Shown: positions 1 through 8,325 of the stretch, piece after piece
How the letters are laid out: each line of letters starts with the position of its first letter
How positions within the stretch are numbered: position 1 is the stretch's first letter
Source: Streptomyces sp. NBC_01445
GTDB taxonomy: Bacteria > Actinomycetota > Actinomycetes > Streptomycetales > Streptomycetaceae
NCBI RefSeq assembly: GCF_035918235.1
Contig: NZ_CP109485.1
Span: 10,075,001-10,139,000 of the forward strand
DNA length: 64,000 nt
Reading direction: 5' to 3'
The notes under the pieces: model-generated
Databases searched by the model: none
The model's input: the letters and a program-made list of their open reading frames with translations, nothing else
What the model was told of the DNA's origin: nothing
Translations under genes and position numbers: made by a program

Positions 1-367
1 GCTCGTAGAACAGGGCCAGGTCCACGACGATGTCGCGCTCGGCGTGCGCGGCCTTGGCGTCCTGCTGGTCGGCGGCGGCCTCGTAGCCGTACGAGGCCGT
101 GCTCATCTGGGTGTTGGAGAAGGTGAAGTAGCAGAGGTCACCCGGGATGGGGGTGATCGTGGGGTTCTCCAGCGGGGGCTCCTGCGGGGCGAAGGCGGGG
201 ACGAGGGTGTAGATCTCGTTGCGCGCGTACTTCGCGTGGTAGACGTCGCTGCCCAGCGGCAGGGCGTTCCAGATCGCCTCGCAGGTGATCGGGGCGCGGT
301 CGTCGAGCAGCTTCGCGGTGGCGGTGACGCCGCGCTTGGGCAGGGAAACCTCGATGAAGCGGTCCAT
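1..367 (-). CDS. DUF3830 family protein (C-terminus beyond window edge)
   Basis: The minus-strand reading begins MDRFIEVSLPKRG and contains VYHAKYARNEIYTLVP and GDLCYFTF, which I recognise as the DUF3830 family, a cyclophilin-like fold of unknown biochemical function. The ATG at 367 has a GGAG site about 10 bases upstream. The gene runs off the left edge, so only about 122 codons are visible. It lies 71 bp downstream of the aldehyde dehydrogenase on the same strand and is probably cotranscribed with it. DUF3830 genes often sit among amine and ureide catabolism genes, which fits this neighbourhood, but its role here is inference. Confidence 0.85.
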   Translation of the reverse strand, partial: MDRFIEVSLPKRGVTATAKLLDDRAPITCEAIWNALPLGSDVYHAKYARNEIYTLVPAFAPQEPPLENPTITPIPGDLCYFTFSNTQMSTASYGYEAAADQQDAKAAHAERDIVVDLALFYE

Positions 368-438
368 GAGTGGGGTGGCTCCGGTCTGTTCGTCGCTCAG
401 CAGGATTGCGGGTGGGGCAGGTGGTGCGTGGGGTGGCG

Positions 439-1941
439 TCAGCCGAGCGGCATCGCCAGGTAGCGGGTCTCCAGGAACTCGTCGAGACCGATGCGGCCGC
501 CCTCGCGGCCGAGGCCGGAGGCCTTGACGCCGCCGAACGGTGCGGCCGGGTTGGACACGACGCCCTTGTTGAGGCCGATCATGCCGGTGTCCAGCTTCTC
601 GGAGATCCGGAAGGCGCGCTCCAGGTTCTCGGTGAAGAGGTAGGAGACCAGGCCGTACTCGGTGTCGTTGGCCGCGGCGATCACCTCGTCCTCGTCGGCG
701 AAGGTGAGGATCGGGGCGACCGGGCCGAAGATCTCCTGGCTCATCAGGGCCGACTCGGGGGAGACGCCGGTGAGCACGGTGGGGGCGTAGAAGTAGCCCT
801 CGCCCTCGGCGTGCCCGCCGCCGGTGAGGACCTTCGCGCCGCGCTTGACGGCGTCCGCGACCAGCTCGTCGACCTTGCTGCGGCCGGCCTCGTCGATCAG
901 CGGGCCGACCTCGGTGCCGGTCTCGGTGCCGCGGCCCACGGTCAGCGCGCCCATGCGGGAGGCGAGGCGCTCGGCGAACTCGACGGCGACGGACTCGTGC
1001 ACGTACATGCGGTTGGCGGCGGTGCACGCCTCGCCGATGTTGCGCATCTTGGCGGCCATGGCGCCCTCGACGGCCTTGCCGAGGTCGGCGTCGGCGCAGA
1101 CGATGAACGGCGCGTTGCCGCCCAGCTCCAGGGAGACGCGCAGGACCTGCTCGGCGCTCTGCTCCAGAAGGAGGCGGCCGACCTGCGTGGATCCGGTGAA
1201 CGACAGCTTGCGGATGACGCCGCCGCGCAGCAGCGGCTCGACGACCTCGCCGGGGCGGGAGGTGGTCAGCACGTTGAGGACGCCCTCGGGCACGCCGGCC
1301 TCGACCATGATCTCGGCGAGCTTCAGCATGGTCAGCGGCGTCTGCTCGGCGGGCTTCACGATCATCGTGCAGCCGGCGGCGATGGCCGGGCCGATCTTGC
1401 GGGTGCCCATGGCGAGCGGGAAGTTCCACGGCGTGATGAGCAGCACCGGGCCGACCGGGCGCTTCATGACGACGAAGCGGTCCTTGCCGTCGGGGGAGGT
1501 CTGGTAGCCGCCCTCGACACGAACGGCCTCCTCGGCGAACCAGCGGAAGAACTCGGCGGCGTACGCCACTTCGCCGCGCGCCTCGGCCAGCGGCTTACCC
1601 ATCTCCAGGGTCATCAAGAGGGCGAGCTCCTCCTGGCGCTGCATCAGGAGCTCGTAGCCACGGCGCAGGATCTCGCTGCGCTCGCGGGGGGCGGTGGCCG
1701 CCCACTTCTCCTGCGCGGCGGCGGCCGCCTCGACGGCGGCTCGCGCGTCCTCGGCGCCGGCGTCGGCCACGGTGCGCAGCTCACGGGCACGCGAGGGGTC
1801 CTCGACGCCGAAGGTCGCACCGGAGGCCGCCGGGCGCCAGCTGCCGCCGATGAACAGACCGTCGGGCACGGACGCGACGACGGACTCTTCCTGCTGCAGG
1901 CGCTGCTCCTGCTGTGTCTGCTGCTCGGTACCTGCGCTCAC
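439..1941 (-). CDS. gabD: NAD(P)-dependent succinate-semialdehyde-type aldehyde dehydrogenase
   Basis: This is a 500-residue enzyme of the aldehyde dehydrogenase superfamily, expected to oxidise succinate semialdehyde, or a similar omega-semialdehyde, to the acid with NAD(P)+. Visible motifs are PWNFPLA (about 171), the FTGST cofactor loop (248), the general-base glutamate in LELGG (E272) and the nucleophile in EACTAAN (C306). I chose the GTG at 1941 because GGGAG lies just upstream and the length then matches GabD; an open frame continues to 2142 without family-like sequence. It is divergent from the aminotransferase at 2160, whose semialdehyde product it would consume. Exact substrate is inference. 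Confidence 0.9.
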   Translation of the reverse strand: MSAGTEQQTQQEQRLQQEESVVASVPDGLFIGGSWRPAASGATFGVEDPSRARELRTVADAGAEDARAAVEAAAAAQEKWAATAPRERSEILRRGYELLMQRQEELALLMTLEMGKPLAEARGEVAYAAEFFRWFAEEAVRVEGGYQTSPDGKDRFVVMKRPVGPVLLITPWNFPLAMGTRKIGPAIAAGCTMIVKPAEQTPLTMLKLAEIMVEAGVPEGVLNVLTTSRPGEVVEPLLRGGVIRKLSFTGSTQVGRLLLEQSAEQVLRVSLELGGNAPFIVCADADLGKAVEGAMAAKMRNIGEACTAANRMYVHESVAVEFAERLASRMGALTVGRGTETGTEVGPLIDEAGRSKVDELVADAVKRGAKVLTGGGHAEGEGYFYAPTVLTGVSPESALMSQEIFGPVAPILTFADEDEVIAAANDTEYGLVSYLFTENLERAFRISEKLDTGMIGLNKGVVSNPAAPFGGVKASGLGREGGRIGLDEFLETRYLAMPLG

Positions 1942-2019
1942 TACAACTCCCGGCTCGATTTGTTGTGCTCCCGGCCAGATCACTCGTGGACAGCCGTGGA
2001 ATTGCATGCTTGCATGAGT

Positions 2020-2040
2020 GTAGGTTGTTGACAATCCTAC
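2020..2040. promoter_or_regulatory. Candidate GntR operator in divergent promoter region
   Basis: An imperfect inverted repeat, GTAGG-TTGTTGACAA-TCCTAC, lies between the divergent dehydrogenase and aminotransferase genes. Its core TTGTnnACAA is typical of sites bound by FadR/VanR-type GntR regulators, and such a regulator is encoded at 7477-8163. It could control both divergent genes. Confidence 0.5.
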
Positions 2041-2159
2041 GAAGCGGCCTGATGTTGATCTCCATAGATCCGCAGGTCGGCGACGCGGTCCGCGACCCAC
2101 CATGCAGTCCGCCCTGACCACGATGCAGTCCGTGTCGGTCACCGAGCGAGGAGCAGTCC

Positions 2160-3431
2160 ATGAGTGCCTTGTCCCCTGTCCTCAAGCAGGCCACCCCCGT
2201 CCTGGCCGAACGCGGCGAGGGTGTCCATCTCTACGACACGTCGGGGCGACGCCACCTGGACTTCACCGCGGGCATCGGCGTGACGTCGACCGGTCACTGC
2301 CACCCCAAGGTCACCGCGGCCGCCCAGGAGCAGGTCGGCAAGCTGGTCCACGGCCAGTACACGACGGTGCTGCACCAGCCACTGCTCACCCTCACCGAGC
2401 GCCTCGGCGAGGTGCTGCCCGAGGGCCTTGACGCGCTCTTCTTCGCCAACTCCGGCAGCGAGGGAGTCGAGGCGGCGATGCGCCTGGCCAAGCAAGCCAC
2501 CGGCCGCCCCAACATCGTGGTCTTCCAGGGCTCGTTCCACGGCCGCACCCTCGGCGCCGCCTCCCTGACCACCTCCGCCGCCAAGGTCCGCTCCGGCTTC
2601 GGCCCACTGATGCCGGGCGTGGCCGTCGCGCCCTTCCCGAACGCCTACTACTACGGCTGGGACGAGGAGACGGCGACCAAGTTCGCGCTGCGCGAGCTGG
2701 ACCAGATTCTCGCCACCATCAGCGCGCCCGCGGACACTGCCGCGTTCATCATCGAGCCGGTGCTCGGCGACGGCGGCTTCGTGCCGGCCAACACCGCGTT
2801 CCTGCAAGGTCTGCGCGAGCGCGCCGACCGCCACGGCATCCACCTCATCCTGGACGAGGTGCAGGCCGGCTTCGGGCGCACCGGCAAGTTCTGGGGCCAC
2901 GACCACTTCGGCGTCCACCCCGACATCCTGGTCACCGCGAAGGGCCTGGCCAGCGGGTTCCCACTGTCGGCGATCGCGGCCTCCGAGGCGCTCATGGCGA
3001 AGGCCTGGCCGGGCTCGCAGGGCGGCACCTATGGCGGTAACGCGGTGTCCTGCGCCGCCGCCATCGCCACCCTTGACGTCATCAAGGAAGAAAAGCTCGT
3101 CGAGAACGCGGCGGAGCGTGGCGACCAGCTGATCGCCGGCCTGCGCGAGATCGCCGCCGCCCACCCGGCGAGCGAGGGCGTCGGCGGCATCGGCAACGTC
3201 CGTGGGCTCGGCCTGATGCTCGCCTCCGAGATCGTCGACAGCGAGGGCAACCCCGACGGCGCCACCGCCGGCAAGCTGCTCGCGGCCGCTGCCGAGCGCG
3301 GCCTGCTGCTGCTTCCCTGCGGCGCACACGGCAACGTGGTGCGGATGCTGCCGCCGCTCGTCGTCAACGAGAACCAGATCGACGAGGCCCTGCACCTGTG
3401 GGGCGAGACCGTCACGGCGGTCCTCGGCTGA
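2160..3431 (+). CDS. gabT: Class III PLP-dependent aminotransferase, GABA transaminase-like
   Basis: This 423-residue class III aminotransferase is expected to move the amino group of GABA, or another omega-amino acid, to 2-oxoglutarate, giving a semialdehyde. The PLP features are ANSGSEGVEAAMRLA (phosphate-binding turn), the aspartate in HLILDEVQAGFGRTGKFW, and the Schiff-base lysine in VTAKGLASGFPLSA. The ATG at 2160 follows a GGAG site. It is transcribed away from the dehydrogenase and is followed 197 bp later by the FAD/Fe-S oxidoreductase. Ornithine-type activity cannot be excluded, but the divergent semialdehyde dehydrogenase favours GABA. Confidence 0.88.
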   Translation: MSALSPVLKQATPVLAERGEGVHLYDTSGRRHLDFTAGIGVTSTGHCHPKVTAAAQEQVGKLVHGQYTTVLHQPLLTLTERLGEVLPEGLDALFFANSGSEGVEAAMRLAKQATGRPNIVVFQGSFHGRTLGAASLTTSAAKVRSGFGPLMPGVAVAPFPNAYYYGWDEETATKFALRELDQILATISAPADTAAFIIEPVLGDGGFVPANTAFLQGLRERADRHGIHLILDEVQAGFGRTGKFWGHDHFGVHPDILVTAKGLASGFPLSAIAASEALMAKAWPGSQGGTYGGNAVSCAAAIATLDVIKEEKLVENAAERGDQLIAGLREIAAAHPASEGVGGIGNVRGLGLMLASEIVDSEGNPDGATAGKLLAAAAERGLLLLPCGAHGNVVRMLPPLVVNENQIDEALHLWGETVTAVLG

Positions 3432-3628
3432 CCTCCCGGCAGGCCGCGGGACGGTGCCCGTGCGATGTCCGTGACACCTGCGATGCCGCCCCGCTCCCGC
3501 CCGCGCGCCCCGGCCGGCCCTGCCGAGCCGGGGCACTGCCACGTCCGGGACATACGCCCCGGCCCCGGTCCGGTTTCGCACCACCGACGTTCCGTAAAAC
3601 CTTGAAGACCCGCCGCTGAGGAGCCGCC

Positions 3629-6577
3629 ATGTCCGCCCCCGCGCCCGTATCCGCCGCGCCGCGCCCCGATGTGCCCGACGAGGCGACGCTGCAGAAACTG
3701 GAGCGTGCGCTGAGGGAAGTCGTGCCGAACGGGGAGGTCGCCTTCGGGCGGCTCCGCCGTGCCGAGTACGCGCAGGACGCCTCCGTCTACCGACAGGTGC
3801 CGGCCGCCGTCGTGCTGCCCGCCGACACCGACGAGCTGGCCGCCGCCCTGGCCGCCTGCCACGCGCTGAACGTCGCGGTCACGCTGCGCGGTGCCGGTAC
3901 CTCGATCGCCGGGCAGGCGGTCGGCGACGGCGTCGTCATCGACACCTCGAAGTACCTGAACCGCGTCCTGGAGGTCGACCCCGAGGCGCGCACCGCCAAG
4001 GTCGAGCCGGGACTGGTCCAGGCCGCGCTGCAGAAGGCGTGCAAGCCGCACGGCCTGCGCTTTGGCCCCGACCCTTCCACGCACGCCCGCTGCACCATCG
4101 GCGGCATGATCGGCAACAACGCCTGCGGCACCCACTCGGTGGCCTGGGGCCGTACCGCCGACAACATCGTCGAGCTGGAGGTCCTCACGTACGACGGCGT
4201 CCGCATGACGCTGCGCTCGCTGAGTGCCGAGGAGCTGCAGCAGGTCATCGACGAGGGCGGCCGCCGCGGCGAGATCCACGAGCAGCTGCGGAACCTGCGC
4301 GACAACCATCTGACCATGTTGCGCACCGAGTTCGGCCGCTTCCGCCGCCAGGTCTCCGGGTACAGCCTGGAACACCTGCTGCCGGAGAACGGCTTCGACC
4401 TGCCCGCCGCCATGGTCGGCACCGAGGGCACCTGCGCCGTTGTCGTCTCCGCGACCGTGAAGCTGGTGGAGATCCCCGCCCGCCGCACCCTCATCGCCCT
4501 CGGCTTCTCCGACCTGCCCGCGGCCGGCGACGCCGCCCAGCACGTCCTCAAGCACCAGCCCATCGCCTGCGAGGGCCTGGGCGGCGACCAGGTCGCCGCC
4601 CTGCGCCGCAACGTCCCCGACGCCCGCCCCGAGGAAATGCTCCCCGAGGGCGCCGGCTGGATGCTCTGCGAGTTCGGCCACGACGACGACACCCCGGACC
4701 CCGAGGCCGAGCAGGCCCGCGCCGAAGTGCTCAAGGCGGACACCGGCGCGATAGATGTCCGCCTCGTCCAGGACCCGGCCGAGCAGGCCGCGCTGTGGCG
4801 CATCCGTGAGGACAGCTCCGGCCTGGCCACTCGCGCGCCCGACGGCTCGGAGGCGTGGCCCGGCTGGGAGGACTCCGCCGTGCCCGTCGAGAAGCTCGGC
4901 GACTACCTGCGCGACCTGGAGAAGCTGCTCCAGAGGCACGGCCTGCAGGGCACCCCGTACGGCCACTTCGGCGAGGGCTGCGTCCACATCCGGATCGACT
5001 TCGACCACGAGACGCCCGAAGGCGTCCAGATCTTCCGGCAGTTCATGTCGGACGCCGCCGACCTGGTCGCGAGCCACGGCGGCACGCTGTCCGGCGAGCA
5101 CGGCGACGGCCAGGCCCGCGCCGAGTTCCTGCCGCAGGTCTTCAGCGAGGAGGCCATGGACGCCTTCTCCGACTTCAAGGCGATCTGGGACCCGGGCAAC
5201 CGCCTCAACCCCGGCATCCTCGTCCACCCGCGCCCGGCCGACGAGCGCCTGCGCATCAAGCCCGGCCATCGGCCCACCCTGCCGATGACCACCACCCTCG
5301 CACTCGCCGAGGACGACGGCGACCTGTCCAAGGCGCTGCGCCGCTGCGTCGGCATCGCCAAGTGCCGTACGTCGTCGGGCGGCGTGATGTGCCCCAGCTA
5401 CCGTGCCACCGGCGACGAGACGCACTCCACCCGCGGCCGCGCCCGCGTCCTGTACGAGATGGTGCAGGGCGAGGTCATCACCGACGGCTGGCAGTCCGAG
5501 GAAGTCGCCGACGCCCTCGACCTGTGCCTGTCCTGCAAAGGCTGCAAGAGCGACTGCCCGGTCGGCGTCGACATGGCCACGTACAAGGCCGAGTTCCTGC
5601 ACCACCACCACAAGGGCAAGATCCGTCCGATCACGCACTATTCGCTCGGCTGGCTGCCGCTCTGGTCCCGGCTCGCCTCGTACGCACCGGGCGTGGTCAA
5701 TGCGATCGGCGGCAACAGGGCCACTGCCGCGCTCCTGAAGAAGGCCGGCGGCATCGCGCCCGAGCGCCCCATCCCGCCCTTCGCGAAGCGCCGCTTCCGC
5801 CAGTGGTTCCACCGCAGCCACAAGCCCGCCCTTCCCGGCAGCCGCGGCAAGGTCCTGCTCTGGCCCGACACGTTCACCGAGTTCATGTCGCCGCAGGTCG
5901 GACAGGCCGCGGTGGAGGTCCTGGAGTACGCAGGCTTCGAGGTCGTGCTGCCGCCGGACCGCCTGTGCTGCGGTTTGACCTGGCACACCACGGGCCAGCT
6001 CGACACGGCGAAGAAGGTCCTGGGCCGCACGCTCGACGCCGTCGACCCGTACCTCAAGCAGGGCATGCCGCTGATCGGCCTGGAACCCAGCTGCACCTCG
6101 TTGTTCCGCACGGACGCCACCGAGATGTTCCCGGGCGACGAGCGCGCCGTGCGGCTCGCGAAGCAGACCATGACGCTGGCCGAACTCCTCGACCAGAAGG
6201 CCCCGGACGTCGAGTTCGGGCGGCTCGGCGACAAAACGGTGACCGCGATGACCCAGACCCACTGCCACCAGCACGCCACCCTCGGCAGCAAGGCGGACGA
6301 CCGGGTCCTGGCCCGTGCGGGTGTGGACTCCGGCCGCCTGGACTCCGGTTGCTGCGGACTGGCCGGCAACTTCGGCTTTGAGAAGGGTCATTACGACGTC
6401 TCGGTGGCAGTCGGCGAACAGGCGCTGCTTCCCGCACTGCGGGAGGCCCCCGAGGACACGGTGGTCCTTGCGGACGGCTACAGCTGCCGCACCCAGATCA
6501 CCCAGCTCTCGGACCGCTCCCCCCGCCACCTGGCAGAGGTGCTGCGCGACGCACTGAGGTCCCGCCGCTCCGACTGA
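3629..6577 (+). CDS. FAD-binding and Fe-S-binding oxidoreductase (YdiJ/GlcD-GlcF fusion type)
   Basis: A 982-residue fusion. Residues about 40-240 form a PCMH-type FAD domain (RGAGTSIAGQAVGDG), about 285-545 a vanillyl-alcohol/glycolate-oxidase C-domain ending in GEHGDGQAR and DPGNRLNPG, then a two-cluster ferredoxin segment (CVGIAKC, CPSY, CLSCKGCKSDCP), then a cysteine-rich domain with two CCG motifs (LCCGLTW, GCCGLAGNFG). This architecture is that of E. coli YdiJ, a D-2-hydroxyglutarate dehydrogenase, and of large D-lactate dehydrogenases. The ATG at 3629 follows GAGGAG. In a locus generating glutamate and 2-oxoglutarate, a D-2-hydroxy-acid dehydrogenase role is plausible; electrons would pass to the respiratory chain. 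Confidence 0.88.
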   Translation: MSAPAPVSAAPRPDVPDEATLQKLERALREVVPNGEVAFGRLRRAEYAQDASVYRQVPAAVVLPADTDELAAALAACHALNVAVTLRGAGTSIAGQAVGDGVVIDTSKYLNRVLEVDPEARTAKVEPGLVQAALQKACKPHGLRFGPDPSTHARCTIGGMIGNNACGTHSVAWGRTADNIVELEVLTYDGVRMTLRSLSAEELQQVIDEGGRRGEIHEQLRNLRDNHLTMLRTEFGRFRRQVSGYSLEHLLPENGFDLPAAMVGTEGTCAVVVSATVKLVEIPARRTLIALGFSDLPAAGDAAQHVLKHQPIACEGLGGDQVAALRRNVPDARPEEMLPEGAGWMLCEFGHDDDTPDPEAEQARAEVLKADTGAIDVRLVQDPAEQAALWRIREDSSGLATRAPDGSEAWPGWEDSAVPVEKLGDYLRDLEKLLQRHGLQGTPYGHFGEGCVHIRIDFDHETPEGVQIFRQFMSDAADLVASHGGTLSGEHGDGQARAEFLPQVFSEEAMDAFSDFKAIWDPGNRLNPGILVHPRPADERLRIKPGHRPTLPMTTTLALAEDDGDLSKALRRCVGIAKCRTSSGGVMCPSYRATGDETHSTRGRARVLYEMVQGEVITDGWQSEEVADALDLCLSCKGCKSDCPVGVDMATYKAEFLHHHHKGKIRPITHYSLGWLPLWSRLASYAPGVVNAIGGNRATAALLKKAGGIAPERPIPPFAKRRFRQWFHRSHKPALPGSRGKVLLWPDTFTEFMSPQVGQAAVEVLEYAGFEVVLPPDRLCCGLTWHTTGQLDTAKKVLGRTLDAVDPYLKQGMPLIGLEPSCTSLFRTDATEMFPGDERAVRLAKQTMTLAELLDQKAPDVEFGRLGDKTVTAMTQTHCHQHATLGSKADDRVLARAGVDSGRLDSGCCGLAGNFGFEKGHYDVSVAVGEQALLPALREAPEDTVVLADGYSCRTQITQLSDRSPRHLAEVLRDALRSRRSD

Positions 6578-6578
6578 C

Positions 6579-6634
6579 GCAGTGAGGAGTGGGCCCCTTC
6601 ACCGCTCGCAGTGAAGGGGCCCACTCCTCACTGC
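6579..6634 (+). terminator. Strong 24-bp stem-loop terminator
   Basis: A perfect inverted repeat with 24-bp arms (6579-6602 and 6611-6634) and an 8-base loop starts one base after the stop codon of the oxidoreductase. No T-run follows, which is common for actinobacterial terminators. Confidence 0.85.
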
Positions 6635-7476
6635 AGGTGGCCCGGACATCGGCGCCCCTCATGAGGTGTGGTGCTGTGTCGATATGCGGCTCCGTCGCCG
6701 GGCGCGCCCGGTGATGCCGCACCCGCACCCGTCATCGAACCCTCACTGTGCAACGGCGAGTTGACACATCTGCCCGACCGGACGCGGGACATCACACGCC
6801 AGGCGTGAGACCGGCACGGAAACATCCGTCTCGACCGCCACCCGGTCACCGCCGGCAGGCCCATCCGCCCGCCACGACCGCCCCGCGGTCTCCGGCATCC
6901 GCACCAACGGCACCAACGCGAGCGCAGCAGCCGCAGCCGTCGATGCCGCGATCGACGCGGCGAAGTACCCGGGCAGCGACGCCGTCCCGATCATGCAGGG
7001 CGAAGGACCGAAGGCGGCCACGGTCCGCATCTCGCCCCGCTGAACCCCGCAGTTCGCAGTCGCAGGTCATCGAGGACGTGGCCTGTTGAGGTGAGCGGAT
7101 CGTGGTGCGGGAACAGACTCCCATGCAGTGCTGCCCGACGCGCCCGTATCACCGGCCACATGGATCCGACAGAACTTGAACATGGGCCGTGGCCTCTGCG
7201 CGCCTTCGACCAGGGCTGCGCCACGCGATGGTCGATGCCGCTCGATACGGGTCGGATCCGGATCCCGACCGGGCCGGCTCCACCGCCGCTTCCGCCACTG
7301 TCCAGGCCACGGTGGTCCGGGCTACGGGGATCGTCGACCAGCATGGCCCCGGCCCCGTCGGCGACCGGGCAAGGTCCGCGCCGGCAAGGCGTACTTCCCC
7401 GCCGAACACTTCGTCCGGCTCCGCTCACGAGAACTCCTCGGCCGCCTTGAGCGCGACATGGCGTGCCGGCCTGGCG
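6635..7476. other. Gene-poor stretch with a probable IS5-type remnant
   Basis: I see no convincing gene. Around 7340-7440 on the plus strand one frame reads RRPGKVRAGKAYFPAEHF, resembling the catalytic-core segment of IS5-family transposases (compare KLRTDQAYFSAEDL at about 22.97 kb). The rest has open frames in several phases typical of random high-GC DNA. Confidence 0.4.
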
Positions 7477-8163
7477 TCAGTCGCCGTCGCGATCCGCCAA
7501 AATCCCCTGTACCCGGGCTGCATTGGTTGCGATGTGATGCCTGGCCTCGCGCTGTGCCCGCCCTGCATCCCCCGCCCGGATCGCGGCCATCAGCGGTTCG
7601 TGTTCGGCGACCACCTTGCTGGGGTTCTCGTCCTCGCGTTCGTGTGCGGACAGGGCCATGAGGTAGAAGCGCAGCTCACGGGTGAGCGTTGCGTAGAAGG
7701 AGTCGATGCGGCTGTTGTCGAGGGTCGCGACGATCGACGCGTGGAAGGCGAGGTCCGCGGCGACGGTGTCCGCGCGCTCTCGTGTGCCGGCGGCCGCGAC
7801 GAAGTCAGCGAACGCCTGCTCCACCGTGGCGAGCTGACCATCTGTCAAGGGTGTCGCCAGTGCCGCCGACTCGAGGTGTTCGCGCGCGGTGTAGAGCTCG
7901 TCGACCGTCGCGGGTGTGGGGGAGACGGTCACGGCGCCGCGGTTGCCGTCGAAGCGGACCAGGCCGCCGTGTTCGAGCAGGCGCACCGCCTCGCGGACCG
8001 TGTTGCGGGCGATGCCGAGCTCGGCGGCGATCGCGCTCTCTCGCAGCCGGTCGCCGGGGCGGAACGCGCCCGCGAGGATCCGCTCCGACAGGCCGTCCGC
8101 CACCTGCTGGGCGGCCGTTGTTCTGCGTACGGCAAGGCCGTCGAGTGCCGTCATGTGCGTCAT
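7477..8163 (-). CDS. GntR family regulator, FadR/VanR (FCD) subfamily
   Basis: A 228-residue DNA-binding repressor. Residues about 12-75 are the winged helix (ESAIAAELGIARNTVREAVRLLEHGGLV); the C-terminal FCD ligand domain shows the usual metal-site pattern (DLAFHASIV, VAEHEPLMAAI, EARHHI). It is divergent from the permease operon at 8326, with a perfect palindrome between them, so autoregulation and control of uptake are likely. FCD regulators usually sense small organic acids or amino acids. The start could be the ATG at 8163 or the one at 8154; neither has a clear ribosome site. Confidence 0.9.
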   Translation of the reverse strand: MTHMTALDGLAVRRTTAAQQVADGLSERILAGAFRPGDRLRESAIAAELGIARNTVREAVRLLEHGGLVRFDGNRGAVTVSPTPATVDELYTAREHLESAALATPLTDGQLATVEQAFADFVAAAGTRERADTVAADLAFHASIVATLDNSRIDSFYATLTRELRFYLMALSAHEREDENPSKVVAEHEPLMAAIRAGDAGRAQREARHHIATNAARVQGILADRDGD

Positions 8164-8194
8164 CGTACTGAGCCGCGCCCCCTGGTGTCGCGCA

Positions 8195-8209
8195 GTAGAA
8201 CTGTTCTAC
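8195..8209. promoter_or_regulatory. Perfect 15-bp palindrome, candidate GntR operator
   Basis: GTAGAAC-T-GTTCTAC is a perfect inverted repeat with one central base, 32 bp upstream of the regulator start and 117 bp upstream of the permease start. It shares the outer GTAG/CTAC arms of the palindrome at 2020-2040. Confidence 0.6.
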
Positions 8210-8325
8210 AGTTGCGCGCGTTCCGACTGACTGTGCACCAACTGGCATCCCGGCCAAGGGCTTTCACCCCGCGCCCCGCTCGCGGCGCGCACCGTCCACG
8301 CAGCCGCAGGAAGGGTCACGACCCC

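Noticed and set aside
370..2031. Long plus-strand open frame opposite the aldehyde dehydrogenase (553 codons)
   Set aside because: It is the antisense shadow of a clear dehydrogenase; its composition (Gly/Ala/Arg/Asp-rich, no motifs) is typical of complementary high-GC frames.
3029..6529. 1166-codon minus-strand open frame opposite the FAD/Fe-S oxidoreductase
   Set aside because: Shadow frame: low-complexity, no domain, and fully overlapped by a protein with complete catalytic motifs.
6579..6634. CRISPR repeat or IS end
   Set aside because: It occurs once, immediately after a stop codon, with a perfect hairpin; a terminator is the better explanation. No CRISPR-like spaced repeats were seen anywhere.
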